From UBA10649 sp965278965 (lineage in GTDB: Bacteria; Actinomycetota; Actinomycetes; S36-B12), in NCBI GenBank assembly GCA_965278965.1, contig OZ257127.1, positions 2,852,001 to 2,916,000 of the forward strand: DNA of 64,000 nt, written 5' to 3'. Made by a program: the position numbers and the translations under genes. Below are positions 16,357 to 24,400 of the stretch, in pieces (position 1 is the stretch's first letter; each line of letters begins with the position of its first letter). Below the pieces are notes generated by a model, which searched no databases, had not been told where the DNA came from, and saw nothing but the letters and a program-made list of their open reading frames with translations.

Positions 16357-17550
16357 TCAAGCGTCGACGCGGCGCACCCAGTGCTGTCGCGGCGGCAGCG
16401 GTGGTCCGGCGAGCAGCCCGATGACGACCGCCACCAGATGGAGGGTCGCTCCGAACACGATCACCGCCCAGACCCCCGTGTGCAGCAGCCAGCCGCTCAC
16501 CGCGGTCGCGACGGCGAAGGCCGAGGTCCGCAGGCTCGAGGCGGTCGTGAACACCTGGCTCTGCACGTGCGCCGGGGACTCGCGAATCCGGACCTGGAAG
16601 ATCGAGGCCAGCAGCGGCGGCTCGCTGAGCCCGAGCGCGAACGCGGCGGCGAGCAGGAGCGGGACGGTCGGGGCGAGCCCGATCGCGAGGACGCACAGGC
16701 CGCCGATCGCCGTCATCGCAATGATCATGCGGTCGGGGCGGCCGACGGGTCGCCGCGCCAGGACGGCGGACGACACGACGCCGCCGGCCGCGAGGGTGCC
16801 GAGGATGACGCCGGTGAACTCCAGTGAGCCGGTCCGCTCCTGGGCGAGGACCGGAGCCGCGACGAAGACGGCGGCGGTGCCCGCGAAGCCGATCGTCGTG
16901 ATGAGGGCCGTGCGCCGCAGCGCGGGCCGCCGGACCAATGCGTGCAGGCCATCGCGAAGGGCGTGGCGAAGCGAGGTGGCGCGCGCGCTCTCGGCGCGCG
17001 GGTGCAGCGGCATGCGGACGAGCGCGACGAGCGCGAGCAGCGCGAGGGTCGCCGGCATCCACAGCGGCGCGCGGGCCGCGACCGCGACGAGCGCGGCGGC
17101 GGCCGGGGGAGCGACGACCGCGGCCACGCTGTAGGTCGCGGCGTCGTAGCCGTAGGCGTGACTCAGGCGCTCGGCCGGCACGAGGCGCGACAGCTGGGCG
17201 CTCCAGGCGCCCGTGATCGCCGGGTACGCCAGGCCCGCCGCGAACGCGAGCGCGAGGACCACGGCCAGCGGCACGCGCCCGATCGTGACCGACACCGCGG
17301 CGAGCGAGAACGACAGCAGGAGGAGGAAGAACACGAAGGCGCGACGTGGGTGCTGGCTGCGGTCGAGCATCGCGCCCACCACCGGACCGGCCAGGGCCGC
17401 CGACGCACTCATGCACGCCGCGACGTACGACCCGGTTGTCGCGCTGCCCAGCACGGCGACGCCGACGACGAGCAGCGCCGGCCCGGCGGACTCGGTCGCC
17501 GAGCGGGCGAGGGTCGCCGTCACCAGGTAGTCGGGCAGGCGCGCGGTCAC
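16357..17550 (-). CDS. MFS transporter
   Basis: A ~397-residue protein with about 12 hydrophobic segments and the MFS A-type loop GAMLDRSQHPRRAF between helices 2 and 3 (near residue 65), and a second half opening with a long basic loop around residue 200. It is most like small-molecule exporters of the MFS_1 group. The start is uncertain by two codons: GTG 17550 has CATCCT six bases upstream (possible leaderless promoter), GTG 17556 is the alternative. It is divergent from csoR; the CsoR-type operator lies in the 78-bp gap, so it may share that regulation. Substrate unknown. Confidence 0.85.
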   Translation of the reverse strand: MTARLPDYLVTATLARSATESAGPALLVVGVAVLGSATTGSYVAACMSASAALAGPVVGAMLDRSQHPRRAFVFFLLLLSFSLAAVSVTIGRVPLAVVLALAFAAGLAYPAITGAWSAQLSRLVPAERLSHAYGYDAATYSVAAVVAPPAAAALVAVAARAPLWMPATLALLALVALVRMPLHPRAESARATSLRHALRDGLHALVRRPALRRTALITTIGFAGTAAVFVAAPVLAQERTGSLEFTGVILGTLAAGGVVSSAVLARRPVGRPDRMIIAMTAIGGLCVLAIGLAPTVPLLLAAAFALGLSEPPLLASIFQVRIRESPAHVQSQVFTTASSLRTSAFAVATAVSGWLLHTGVWAVIVFGATLHLVAVVIGLLAGPPLPPRQHWVRRVDA

Positions 17551-17587
17551 GCGCACAGGATGTCGCGTGCCGCTCGGTCGTCGAGCG

Positions 17588-17628
17588 CCCCCCTATACCC
17601 CACCGGGTATGGGGGCTAGCCTGGCCGC
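17588..17628 (+). promoter_or_regulatory. CsoR-family operator and leaderless -10 box of csoR
   Basis: ATACCC (17595-17600), four bases, GGGTAT (17605-17610) form a perfect inverted repeat, extended by C-rich and G-rich flanks to about 17588-17615. Six bases later TAGCCT (17617-17622) is the -10 box, followed by six bases and the ATG. The design equals that at trxA (26309-26336). Confidence 0.75.
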
Positions 17629-17889
17629 ATGGACCTCGGGCCCCCGGTCAGCCGTGACATCCTCGTGCGGCTCAAGCGCGCGCGTGGCCAGCTCGACGGC
17701 GTCATCAACATGATCGAGGAGGAGCGCAGCTGCAGCGAGGTCGTCACGCAGCTCGCCGCGGTCTCCAAGGCCCTCGACCGGGCCGGCTTCAAGATCGTCG
17801 CGTCCGGGCTCCAGCAGTGCCTCGAGCACGGCGACGACGCCCCGATGACGACCGACGAGCTCGAACGCCTCTTCCTCTCCCTGGCGTAG
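17629..17889 (+). CDS. csoR: CsoR/CstR-family transcriptional regulator
   Basis: The 86-residue all-helical protein has the DUF156 pattern VRLKRARGQLDGVINMIEEERSC...LAAVSKALDRAGF. Classical copper sensors bind Cu(I) with Cys, His, Cys. Here Cys35 and Cys64 are present, but the His position two helical turns before Cys64 is Gly60 (ASGLQQC), so a three-ligand Cu(I) site is not available. A two-cysteine pattern without His is what the persulfide sensor CstR has. The neighbours are nevertheless copper genes (copZ, copA), so sensing of copper, persulfide or both remains open. It is leaderless and autoregulated from the overlapping operator. The csoR symbol reflects family and location only. Confidence 0.85.
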   Translation: MDLGPPVSRDILVRLKRARGQLDGVINMIEEERSCSEVVTQLAAVSKALDRAGFKIVASGLQQCLEHGDDAPMTTDELERLFLSLA

Positions 17890-17926
17890 GACGACCGCCG
17901 ATCCCCCCATCACGAAGGGAATCCCC

Positions 17927-18142
17927 ATGACCACTGCGACGTTCTCCGTGTCGGGCATGACCTGCGGCCACTGCGTCTCTGCGGTCCAGACTGAGCTCTC
18001 CGCACTCCCGGGTGTCGGGGAGGTCGTCGTGGACCTCGTGCCTGGCGCGCCGTCGACGGTCACCGTCGTCAGCGACGCGCCACTGGACCTCGGTGCCGTC
18101 CGCGCCGCGGTCGACGAGGCGGGCTACGACCTGGTGGGGTGA
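17927..18142 (+). CDS. copZ: Copper chaperone, heavy-metal-associated domain
   Basis: A 71-residue ferredoxin-like HMA domain with GMTCGHC at residues ~10-16, whose two cysteines bind Cu(I). It delivers copper to the P-type ATPase encoded next, in the cytoplasm. The ATG has GAAGGGA upstream. It starts 37 bp after csoR and stops 22 bp before the copA start, so it belongs to the csoR-copZ-copA-patB operon and should be under the operator before csoR. Length is standard for CopZ. Confidence 0.9.
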   Translation: MTTATFSVSGMTCGHCVSAVQTELSALPGVGEVVVDLVPGAPSTVTVVSDAPLDLGAVRAAVDEAGYDLVG

Positions 18143-18164
18143 GCGATATGAGCGGAGGCGAGGA

Positions 18165-20495
18165 GTGAGCGTCAGCGAGCCCCGCAGCCCCCGCGCCATG
18201 GACGCGAGCGGGGCCGAGGTCGACCTGCGCATCGAGGGCATGACGTGCTCGTCGTGCGCGGCGAGGATCGAGCGCAAGCTCAACAAGGTCCCGGGCGTTC
18301 AGGCGAGCGTCAACTACGCGACGGAGAAGGCGTACGTCGTCCTGCCCCCCGATGTCAGCGTCGACGACGCGATAGCCGTCGTCGAGGCGACGGGGTACCG
18401 CGCGTTCCCGCCGCCGCCGCCGGCCCGGCCGACGCCCGCGTCAGGTGAAGCGCACGCCGGTCACGCCGGCATGGCCAAGACCGGATCGTCGGCGCACGTG
18501 CACGGGGACGAGCCGATCGACGAGCTGCGCCGACGGCTCCTGGTCAGCACGGTGCTGACGGTCCCGGTGGTCGTGCTGGCGATGATCCCGGCACTGCAGT
18601 TCGACTACTGGCAGTGGGCCAGCCTGGCCCTCGCGGCCCCGGTCGCCGTGTGGGGGGCGCTGCCGTTCCACCGGGCGGCGTGGCTGAACGCGCGGCACGG
18701 CGCCGCGACGATGGACACGCTCGTGAGCGTCGGGATCATCGCGGCGTTCGGCTGGTCCCTGTACGCGCTGTTCCTCGGCGGGGCGGGCGAGACCGGCATG
18801 ACGATGACCTTCGCGATCAACCCACGGCACGCGTCGGCGACGCCGGAGCCGTACCTGGAGGTCGCCGCCGCGGTCACGTGCTTCCTGCTGCTCGGCCGCT
18901 ATCTGGAGGCGCGGGCCCGGACGCGCTCGGGCGAGGCCCTGCGCGAGCTGGCGTCGCTCGGCGCGAAGGACGCGACCGTGCTGCGCGATGGCGTGGAGCA
19001 CACGGTCCCGGTCGAGGACGTCGTCGTCGGCGACCGGTTCGTGGTCCGGCCGGGGGAGAAGATCGCCACCGACGGGGTGGTCGTCGAGGGCGCCTCTGCC
19101 GTCGATGCGAGCCTGCTGACCGGCGAGGCCGTCCCCGTCGAGGTGTCGGTGGGCGATGCGGTCGTCGGCGCGACGGTCAACGCCGGCGGGCGCCTGGTCG
19201 TCGAGGCGACGCGTGTCGGGGCCGACACGCAGCTCGCCCGCATCGCGCGGCTGGTCGAGCAGGCTCAGACCGGGAAGGCGCCGGTCCAGCGGCTCGCCGA
19301 CCGCGTCTCGGCCGTCTTCGTCCCGATCGTCATCGGTCTGGCGCTCGCGACCCTGGCGGGCTGGCTGATCGCAGGCGGCAGCACGCAGGAGGCGTTCACC
19401 GCCGCGGTGGCCGTCCTGATCATCGCGTGCCCGTGCGCGCTCGGCCTGGCGACACCGACGGCCCTCCTGGTCGGCACGGGTCGCGGTGCGCAGCTCGGGA
19501 TCCTCATCAAGGGCCCGGAGGTGCTGGAGTCGACGCGCCGTGTCGACACCGTCGTCCTGGACAAGACCGGCACGGTGACGACCGGCACCATGACGCTCGT
19601 CGACGTGGTGCCGGCGGGAGACCGGGCGGCGTCCGACCTGCTTCGGCTCGTCGGTGCCCTCGAGGACGCCTCCGAGCATCCGGTCGGCCGGGCGGTGGCC
19701 GCAGGCGCTCGCGCACGGGTCGGGCAGCTGCCCCGGGTCGAGGACTTCGCGTCGACCCGTGGCCTGGGCGTCCAGGGCGTTGTCGACGGCCACGGCGTCG
19801 CTGCCGGCAGGCCGTCCTGGCTCGCGGAGGCCTGGTCGGTGTCGCTGGACGACCCGCTCGCGTTCGCCCGCGAGCAGCACGAGGCAGCCGGCCGGACCGT
19901 CGTCGCCGTCGCTGTCGACGGCACACTGGCCGGCCTCGTCGTCGTGTCGGACACGGTCAAGCCCGAGGCGGCAACGGCGGTCGCGGCGCTGCGGGACCTG
20001 GGGCTGAGGCCGATCCTCCTCACCGGCGACAACGCCCGAGCGGCTCGCGCGGTCGCGACGGAGGTCGGCATCGACGAGGTCGTCGCCGAGGTGCTGCCCG
20101 AGGACAAGGTCGCCGTCGTCCGCGACCTGCAGGAGCACGGACGGGTCGTCGCCATGGTGGGCGACGGCGTCAACGATGCCGCCGCGCTGGCCCAGGCCGA
20201 CCTCGGGCTCGCCATGGGGACCGGCACCGACGTCGCGATCGAGGCGTCCGACATCACTCTCGTCCGCGGCGACCTGCTGGCCGCCGCGGACGCCGTCCGG
20301 CTCTCCCGGCGAACGCTGCGGATCATCCAGGGCAACCTCTTCTGGGCGTTCGCCTACAACGTCGCCGCCATCCCCTTGGCGATGGCCGGACTTCTCAGCC
20401 CGCTGGTCGCGGGCGCCGCCATGGCGTTCTCCTCCGTGTTCGTCGTCACGAACAGCCTGCGGCTGCGCCGGTTCCGCGCCCTGGGCGCCGGGTGA
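18165..20495 (+). CDS. copA: Cu(I)-translocating P-type ATPase
   Basis: The 776-residue membrane ATPase exports Cu(I). An N-terminal HMA domain has GMTCSSC at residues 25-31, followed by a His-rich linker (EAHAGHAGM...HVHGDE). The membrane metal site CPC is in IIACPCALGLATPT; TGEA is the actuator motif; DKTGT at Asp466 is the phosphorylation site; SEHPVG and GDGVNDAAAL complete the catalytic set. YN in AFAYNVAAIPLA and MAFSS in the last helices mark the P1B-1 (copper) subgroup. GTG 18165 is preceded by GGAGG. A 6-codon reading frame (18148-18168) ends across this start and could couple translation. Confidence 0.93.
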   Translation: MSVSEPRSPRAMDASGAEVDLRIEGMTCSSCAARIERKLNKVPGVQASVNYATEKAYVVLPPDVSVDDAIAVVEATGYRAFPPPPPARPTPASGEAHAGHAGMAKTGSSAHVHGDEPIDELRRRLLVSTVLTVPVVVLAMIPALQFDYWQWASLALAAPVAVWGALPFHRAAWLNARHGAATMDTLVSVGIIAAFGWSLYALFLGGAGETGMTMTFAINPRHASATPEPYLEVAAAVTCFLLLGRYLEARARTRSGEALRELASLGAKDATVLRDGVEHTVPVEDVVVGDRFVVRPGEKIATDGVVVEGASAVDASLLTGEAVPVEVSVGDAVVGATVNAGGRLVVEATRVGADTQLARIARLVEQAQTGKAPVQRLADRVSAVFVPIVIGLALATLAGWLIAGGSTQEAFTAAVAVLIIACPCALGLATPTALLVGTGRGAQLGILIKGPEVLESTRRVDTVVLDKTGTVTTGTMTLVDVVPAGDRAASDLLRLVGALEDASEHPVGRAVAAGARARVGQLPRVEDFASTRGLGVQGVVDGHGVAAGRPSWLAEAWSVSLDDPLAFAREQHEAAGRTVVAVAVDGTLAGLVVVSDTVKPEAATAVAALRDLGLRPILLTGDNARAARAVATEVGIDEVVAEVLPEDKVAVVRDLQEHGRVVAMVGDGVNDAAALAQADLGLAMGTGTDVAIEASDITLVRGDLLAAADAVRLSRRTLRIIQGNLFWAFAYNVAAIPLAMAGLLSPLVAGAAMAFSSVFVVTNSLRLRRFRALGAG

Positions 20496-21697
20496 CGCCC
20501 GACGCCCGGCCGTTCGACCCGGACGCGGTCGACCTCGCGGCGCTGCGCGGCCGACTTAGCGCGAAGTACCAGACCTACCCGGCCGATGTGCTGCCCGCAT
20601 GGGTCGCGGAGATGGACTTCCCGCTCGCCGCCCCGGTCGCACAGGCCCTCCATGCGGCGATCGACCGTTCCGACACCGGCTACCGGTCGGGGATCGGCGT
20701 CGCGGAGGCCCTCGCGGACTTCAGCATGCGGACCTGGGCGTGGGCCGTCGACCCCGCGCGCGTCATCGTCCTGCCCGACGTGCTGACCGGGGTCGCCCAG
20801 TCCCTGCTGGCGATGACGGCGCCGGGCGACGGGGTCGTCGTGACCCCGCCGGTCTATGCGCCGTTCTTCTCGACCGTGTCCCAGGTCGCTGCGCGCACGG
20901 TCGTCGAGGTGCCGATGCGACGGGCGGGCGACGGCACGTTCGGCCTGGACCTCGACGGCCTTGCGGACGCGTTCGCGCGCCCCGACGTCACGGCGTTCCT
21001 GCTGTGCTCCCCGCACAACCCCACCGGCAGCGTCCCGACCGCGGATGAGCTTGCCGCCATCGCGGCGCTCGCCGAACGCCACGGCGTCGTCGTCATCGTC
21101 GACGAGATCCACGCCCCGCTCACCCTCCCGGGAGCGGTGCACGTGCCGTACCTGCCGCTGGTCGCCGACGACGTGCCGGCCGTGAGCCTGGTGTCGGCGT
21201 CGAAGGCATGGAACCTCCCCGGCCTGAAGTGCGCACAGCTAGTGGCGACGGATGCGGCGCACCGCCGGCTTCGCGCGAGCATGCCGATGGAGGCCCTGTT
21301 CGGGACCGGGCACCTGGGCGCGATCGCCGCCGTCGCGGCCTACCGGGACGGCGGCCCGTGGCTGGCGCAGGTGCTCGAGGTCCTCGACCACAACCGGCGT
21401 CTGCTGGTCGGTCTCCTGGACGCGCGCCTGCCGCTCGCGGGGTACGTCGCGCCAGCGGCGACCTACCTCGCGTGGCTCGACCTGCGGGCGTACGACGTAG
21501 GCCCAGACCCGGCGCGGCTGCTGCTCGACCGCGGCCGCGTCGCCCTGAGCAGCGGCACGGCGTTCGGCACGGGTGGCTTCGGTCACGCACGGCTCAACCT
21601 CGCGACGTCGGGGGCCGTCCTCTCGGAGGCGGTCGACCGGATGGCCGCCGCGCTCGCCGCAGCGGTGCCGCGATCGGCGGACTCCGGCGGTGCGTGA
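20492..21697 (+). CDS. PatB/MalY-type PLP C-S lyase or aminotransferase
   Basis: The 401-residue class I/II fold-type-I PLP enzyme matches the MalY/PatB group, which cleaves cystathionine or cysteine conjugates to release a thiol or H2S. VLPAWVAEMDFPLAAPV at the start, CSPHNPTGSV near residue 172, VIVDEIHAPLTL near residue 203 and the PLP lysine in SASKAWNLPGLKCA near residue 237 are all typical. Its GTG start overlaps the copA stop (GTGA), so it is in the copper operon. A sulfur-releasing enzyme under a CsoR/CstR-type regulator is consistent with thiol or persulfide metabolism. The precise substrate is unknown. Confidence 0.87.
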   Translation: MTPDARPFDPDAVDLAALRGRLSAKYQTYPADVLPAWVAEMDFPLAAPVAQALHAAIDRSDTGYRSGIGVAEALADFSMRTWAWAVDPARVIVLPDVLTGVAQSLLAMTAPGDGVVVTPPVYAPFFSTVSQVAARTVVEVPMRRAGDGTFGLDLDGLADAFARPDVTAFLLCSPHNPTGSVPTADELAAIAALAERHGVVVIVDEIHAPLTLPGAVHVPYLPLVADDVPAVSLVSASKAWNLPGLKCAQLVATDAAHRRLRASMPMEALFGTGHLGAIAAVAAYRDGGPWLAQVLEVLDHNRRLLVGLLDARLPLAGYVAPAATYLAWLDLRAYDVGPDPARLLLDRGRVALSSGTAFGTGGFGHARLNLATSGAVLSEAVDRMAAALAAAVPRSADSGGA

Positions 21698-21709
21698 TCC
21701 AATAGCCGC

Positions 21710-22321
21710 GTGCTGAGGATGCTGCGTCGCGCGGTCGTCGCGACGGCCGTTGCTGCGCTCGCCGCGGGGCTGCTGGCCGGGCCCGCCCAGGCTGCCCGCG
21801 ATCGCTTCGCCTACGGCGACTCGGTCATGCTCGGAGCCAAGTCGCAGCTGCAGGCGGACGGGTTCCGCGTCGACGCGCACGAGAGCCGGCAGGCGTACTC
21901 GGCACCGGCGACGATGCGTAAGCGCGCGGCCCGGCTCCCGCGCGACGTCGTCGTGCACATGGGCACCAACGGCACGTTCCCGCGATCGACGTGCGACGCG
22001 CTCGTCAAGGCGCTGACTCCTGACCACCGCCTGTTCCTGGTCACAGTCCACGTCCGCCGTCCGTGGGCGGCGTCCAACAACGCGATGATCCGCTCGTGCG
22101 TGAAGGCGCACGCCGGCCAAGGGGTCCGACTGATCGACTGGGACGCCGCCGCCGCCCAGAACCCCGGCTGGCTCTACTCCGACGGCATCCACCTGAAGTC
22201 GTCGGGGGCCCGCGGGTACGCGCGTCTGCTGGACTCGGCGGTCGACTCCGCCGTGCGCGACGACCGGCTCGCCGCGCTCGCGTCGGTCTCCGGTGAGGGG
22301 CACGCCACCGTCGACCGCTGA
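21710..22321 (+). CDS. Secreted SGNH-hydrolase-like protein
   Basis: The 203-residue protein has a Sec signal peptide (RRAVVATAVAALAAGLLAGPAQA, cleavage near residue 28) and a mature domain with SGNH-type blocks: FAYGDSVM with the nucleophile Ser, VVHMGTNGTF with the Gly/Asn blocks, and YSDGIHLKSSGARGYA with the Asp-His pair. This arrangement resembles the extracellular SGNH domain of peptidoglycan or exopolysaccharide O-acyltransferases (OatA-like), here without the membrane acyltransferase part. GTG 21710 is 12 bp after patB and may have its own TCCAAT -10 box six bases upstream. Likely an extracellular esterase/acetyl-transferring domain; substrate unknown. Confidence 0.75.
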   Translation: MLRMLRRAVVATAVAALAAGLLAGPAQAARDRFAYGDSVMLGAKSQLQADGFRVDAHESRQAYSAPATMRKRAARLPRDVVVHMGTNGTFPRSTCDALVKALTPDHRLFLVTVHVRRPWAASNNAMIRSCVKAHAGQGVRLIDWDAAAAQNPGWLYSDGIHLKSSGARGYARLLDSAVDSAVRDDRLAALASVSGEGHATVDR

Positions 22322-22323
22322 GC

Positions 22324-22339
22324 TGTGTACTTCATCACA
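22324..22339. promoter_or_regulatory. CRP/GlxR-like site upstream of PEP carboxykinase
   Basis: TGTG-N8-CACA with an inner T before CACA matches the 16-bp CRP/GlxR consensus framework. It lies 10 bp upstream of the putative -35 box of the carboxykinase gene. Catabolite control of this gluconeogenic gene is plausible but inferred. Confidence 0.5.
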
Positions 22340-22348
22340 GGACAGCGT

Positions 22349-22378
22349 TTGCATGGCCTTCCTAAGGATCCGTACGGT
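22349..22378 (+). promoter_or_regulatory. Putative promoter of PEP carboxykinase
   Basis: TTGCAT (22349-22354) and TACGGT (22373-22378) are separated by 18 bp. Transcription would begin near 22385, leaving a leader of about 70 bases before the ATG. Confidence 0.45.
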
Positions 22379-22457
22379 GGGTAACGGTGCATCCTGTGAG
22401 GCATCCCGTCGCGGCTGAGCCTGTCGCGATGACGCACCCGACCGCATCGGAGCCGTC

Positions 22458-24290
22458 ATGACCGTCCCCGGACTCGAGAACGCCCCGACCACCAACAAGC
22501 AGCTGCTCGAGTGGGTCGAGGAGATCGCGGCACTGACCAAGCCCGATGAGGTCGTGTGGTGCGACGGGTCGGACGCGGAGTGGGACCGACTCACCGAGCA
22601 GATGGTCGCCGCCGGCACGTTCACCCGGCTCAACCCCGAGCTGCGTCCGAACAGCTTCCTCGCACGGTCGAGCCCGAGTGACGTCGCGCGCGTCGAGGAC
22701 CGCACATTCATCTGCTCGCAGCGCGAGGTCGACGCCGGCCCGACGAACAACTGGGCCGAGCCGTCGCAGATGCGCGGAACGCTGCACGGTCTCTTCGACG
22801 GCGCGATGCGGGGCCGGACCATGTACGTCGTGCCCTTCTCGATGGGCCCGCTCGGCTCGCGCATCGCGCAGCTCGGCGTCGAGATCAGCGACTCGCCGTA
22901 CGTCGTCGTGAACATGCGGATCATGACGCGCATGGGCCAGGCAGCCCTCGACCAGATCGGCGAGTTCGGCGAGTTCGTGCCGGCCGTCCACTCCGTCGGC
23001 TACCCGCTGGTCGACGCCGACGGCAACCGGCGCCCCGACGTGGTGTGGCCGTGCAACGACGACAAGTACATCGTCCACTTCCCGGAGACCCGCGAGATCT
23101 GGTCGTACGGGTCCGGCTACGGCGGCAACGCCCTCCTCGGCAAGAAGTGCTTCGCGCTGCGCATCGCCTCGGCCATGGCTCGCGACGAGGGCTGGATGGC
23201 CGAGCACATGCTCATCCTCAAGCTCACCTCGCCCGAGGGAGACGAGAAGTACATCACCGCCGCGTTCCCGTCCGCCTGCGGCAAGACCAACCTCGCCATG
23301 CTCGAGCCGACCGTTCCCGGATGGAAGGTCGAGACCGTCGGCGACGACATCGCGTGGATGCGCTTCGGTGAAGACGGCCGCCTGTACGCGATCAACCCCG
23401 AGGCGGGTTTCTTCGGCGTCGCGCCGGGCACCGGGATGAAGACGAACGCGAACGCGATCCGCGCGCTGTACGCGAACTGCATCTACACGAACGTCGCCCT
23501 GACCGACGACGGCGACATCTGGTGGGAGGGGATGACCGACGAGGCGCCCGCGCACCTGGTCGACTGGAAGGGCAACGACTGGACGCCGGCCTCGCCGGAC
23601 CCGTCGAGCCATCCGAACGCGCGCTTCACCGCGCCGGCGGGCCAGTGCCCCTCGATCGCGCCGAACTGGGAGGACCCCGCGGGCGTGCCGATCTCGGCGA
23701 TCTTGTTCGGCGGGCGCCGGGCGACCAACGTGCCGTTGGTCACCGAGTCGTTCGACTGGGCCCACGGCGTCTTCATGGGCGCGACCGTCTCGAGCGAGAT
23801 GACGGCCGCCGCGGTCGGCGGCGTCGGCCAGCTTCGCCGCGACCCGTTCGCGATGCTGCCGTTCTGCGGCTACAACATGGCGGACTACTGGGGCCACTGG
23901 CTGAAGATGGGGACGTTCACCGACGCCGCCAACCTGCCGCGGATCTACGCCGTGAACTGGTTCCGCAAGGACTCCGAGGGCCGGTTCATGTGGCCCGGGT
24001 TCGGCGAGAATTCCCGCGTGCTGGAGTGGGTCATCCGGCGGATCGAGGGGGAGGCGGGCGCGGTCGACGGCCCGACCGGGCGCCTGCCCGAGCCCGGCGC
24101 GCTGGATCTCGACGGGCTGGGCCTGTCAGCCGACACCGCGCAGGAGCTGTTCGCCATCGACCCGGTCACCTGGCTCGCCGAGTGCGACCTCACCGACGAG
24201 TACTTCGCGAAGTTCGGGGACCGTGTTCCGGCCGCGCTGCGCCAGCAGCTCGCCGACCTGCGCGCCCGCCTCGAGGCCGCCCCGGCCTGA
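22458..24290 (+). CDS. pckG: Phosphoenolpyruvate carboxykinase (GTP)
   Basis: The 610-residue cytoplasmic enzyme converts oxaloacetate and GTP to phosphoenolpyruvate, GDP and CO2, the entry to gluconeogenesis. AFPSACGKTNLAML, with the reactive Cys near residue 274, is the P-loop; VGDDIAWMRF is the metal-binding kinase-2 motif; RFTAPAGQCPSIAPNWEDP and VNWFRKDSEGRFMWPGFGEN are GTP-class hallmarks. Length is typical of the GTP-dependent class and quite unlike the ATP-dependent one. A GGAG precedes the ATG. A CRP/GlxR-like site in front suggests carbon-source control. A 20-bp palindrome follows the gene. Confidence 0.96.
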   Translation: MTVPGLENAPTTNKQLLEWVEEIAALTKPDEVVWCDGSDAEWDRLTEQMVAAGTFTRLNPELRPNSFLARSSPSDVARVEDRTFICSQREVDAGPTNNWAEPSQMRGTLHGLFDGAMRGRTMYVVPFSMGPLGSRIAQLGVEISDSPYVVVNMRIMTRMGQAALDQIGEFGEFVPAVHSVGYPLVDADGNRRPDVVWPCNDDKYIVHFPETREIWSYGSGYGGNALLGKKCFALRIASAMARDEGWMAEHMLILKLTSPEGDEKYITAAFPSACGKTNLAMLEPTVPGWKVETVGDDIAWMRFGEDGRLYAINPEAGFFGVAPGTGMKTNANAIRALYANCIYTNVALTDDGDIWWEGMTDEAPAHLVDWKGNDWTPASPDPSSHPNARFTAPAGQCPSIAPNWEDPAGVPISAILFGGRRATNVPLVTESFDWAHGVFMGATVSSEMTAAAVGGVGQLRRDPFAMLPFCGYNMADYWGHWLKMGTFTDAANLPRIYAVNWFRKDSEGRFMWPGFGENSRVLEWVIRRIEGEAGAVDGPTGRLPEPGALDLDGLGLSADTAQELFAIDPVTWLAECDLTDEYFAKFGDRVPAALRQQLADLRARLEAAPA

Positions 24291-24316
24291 CACCCCCCAA
24301 CCGTTTCTCCCGCTTT

Positions 24317-24374
24317 GTGGGACGGGCGGGCGGCTCGAGCGGCCAATCGGCCGTGAGCCGCCCGCCCGTCCCAC
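24317..24374. terminator. Perfect 20-bp stem between convergent genes
   Basis: Bases 24317-24336 are perfectly complementary to 24355-24374, and the 18-base loop contains a nested 5-bp stem (CGGCC/GGCCG). It sits between pckG and the convergent carbamoyltransferase gene and probably ends both transcripts. No U-tract is seen. Confidence 0.7.
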
Positions 24375-24400
24375 ATGCGCGGTGCGACGTTCGAGGGCGG

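Noticed and set aside
18148..18168. Six-codon frame MSGGEE ending across the copA start
   Set aside because: It could couple translation, but its sequence is essentially the Shine-Dalgarno region and there is no independent evidence for a peptide.
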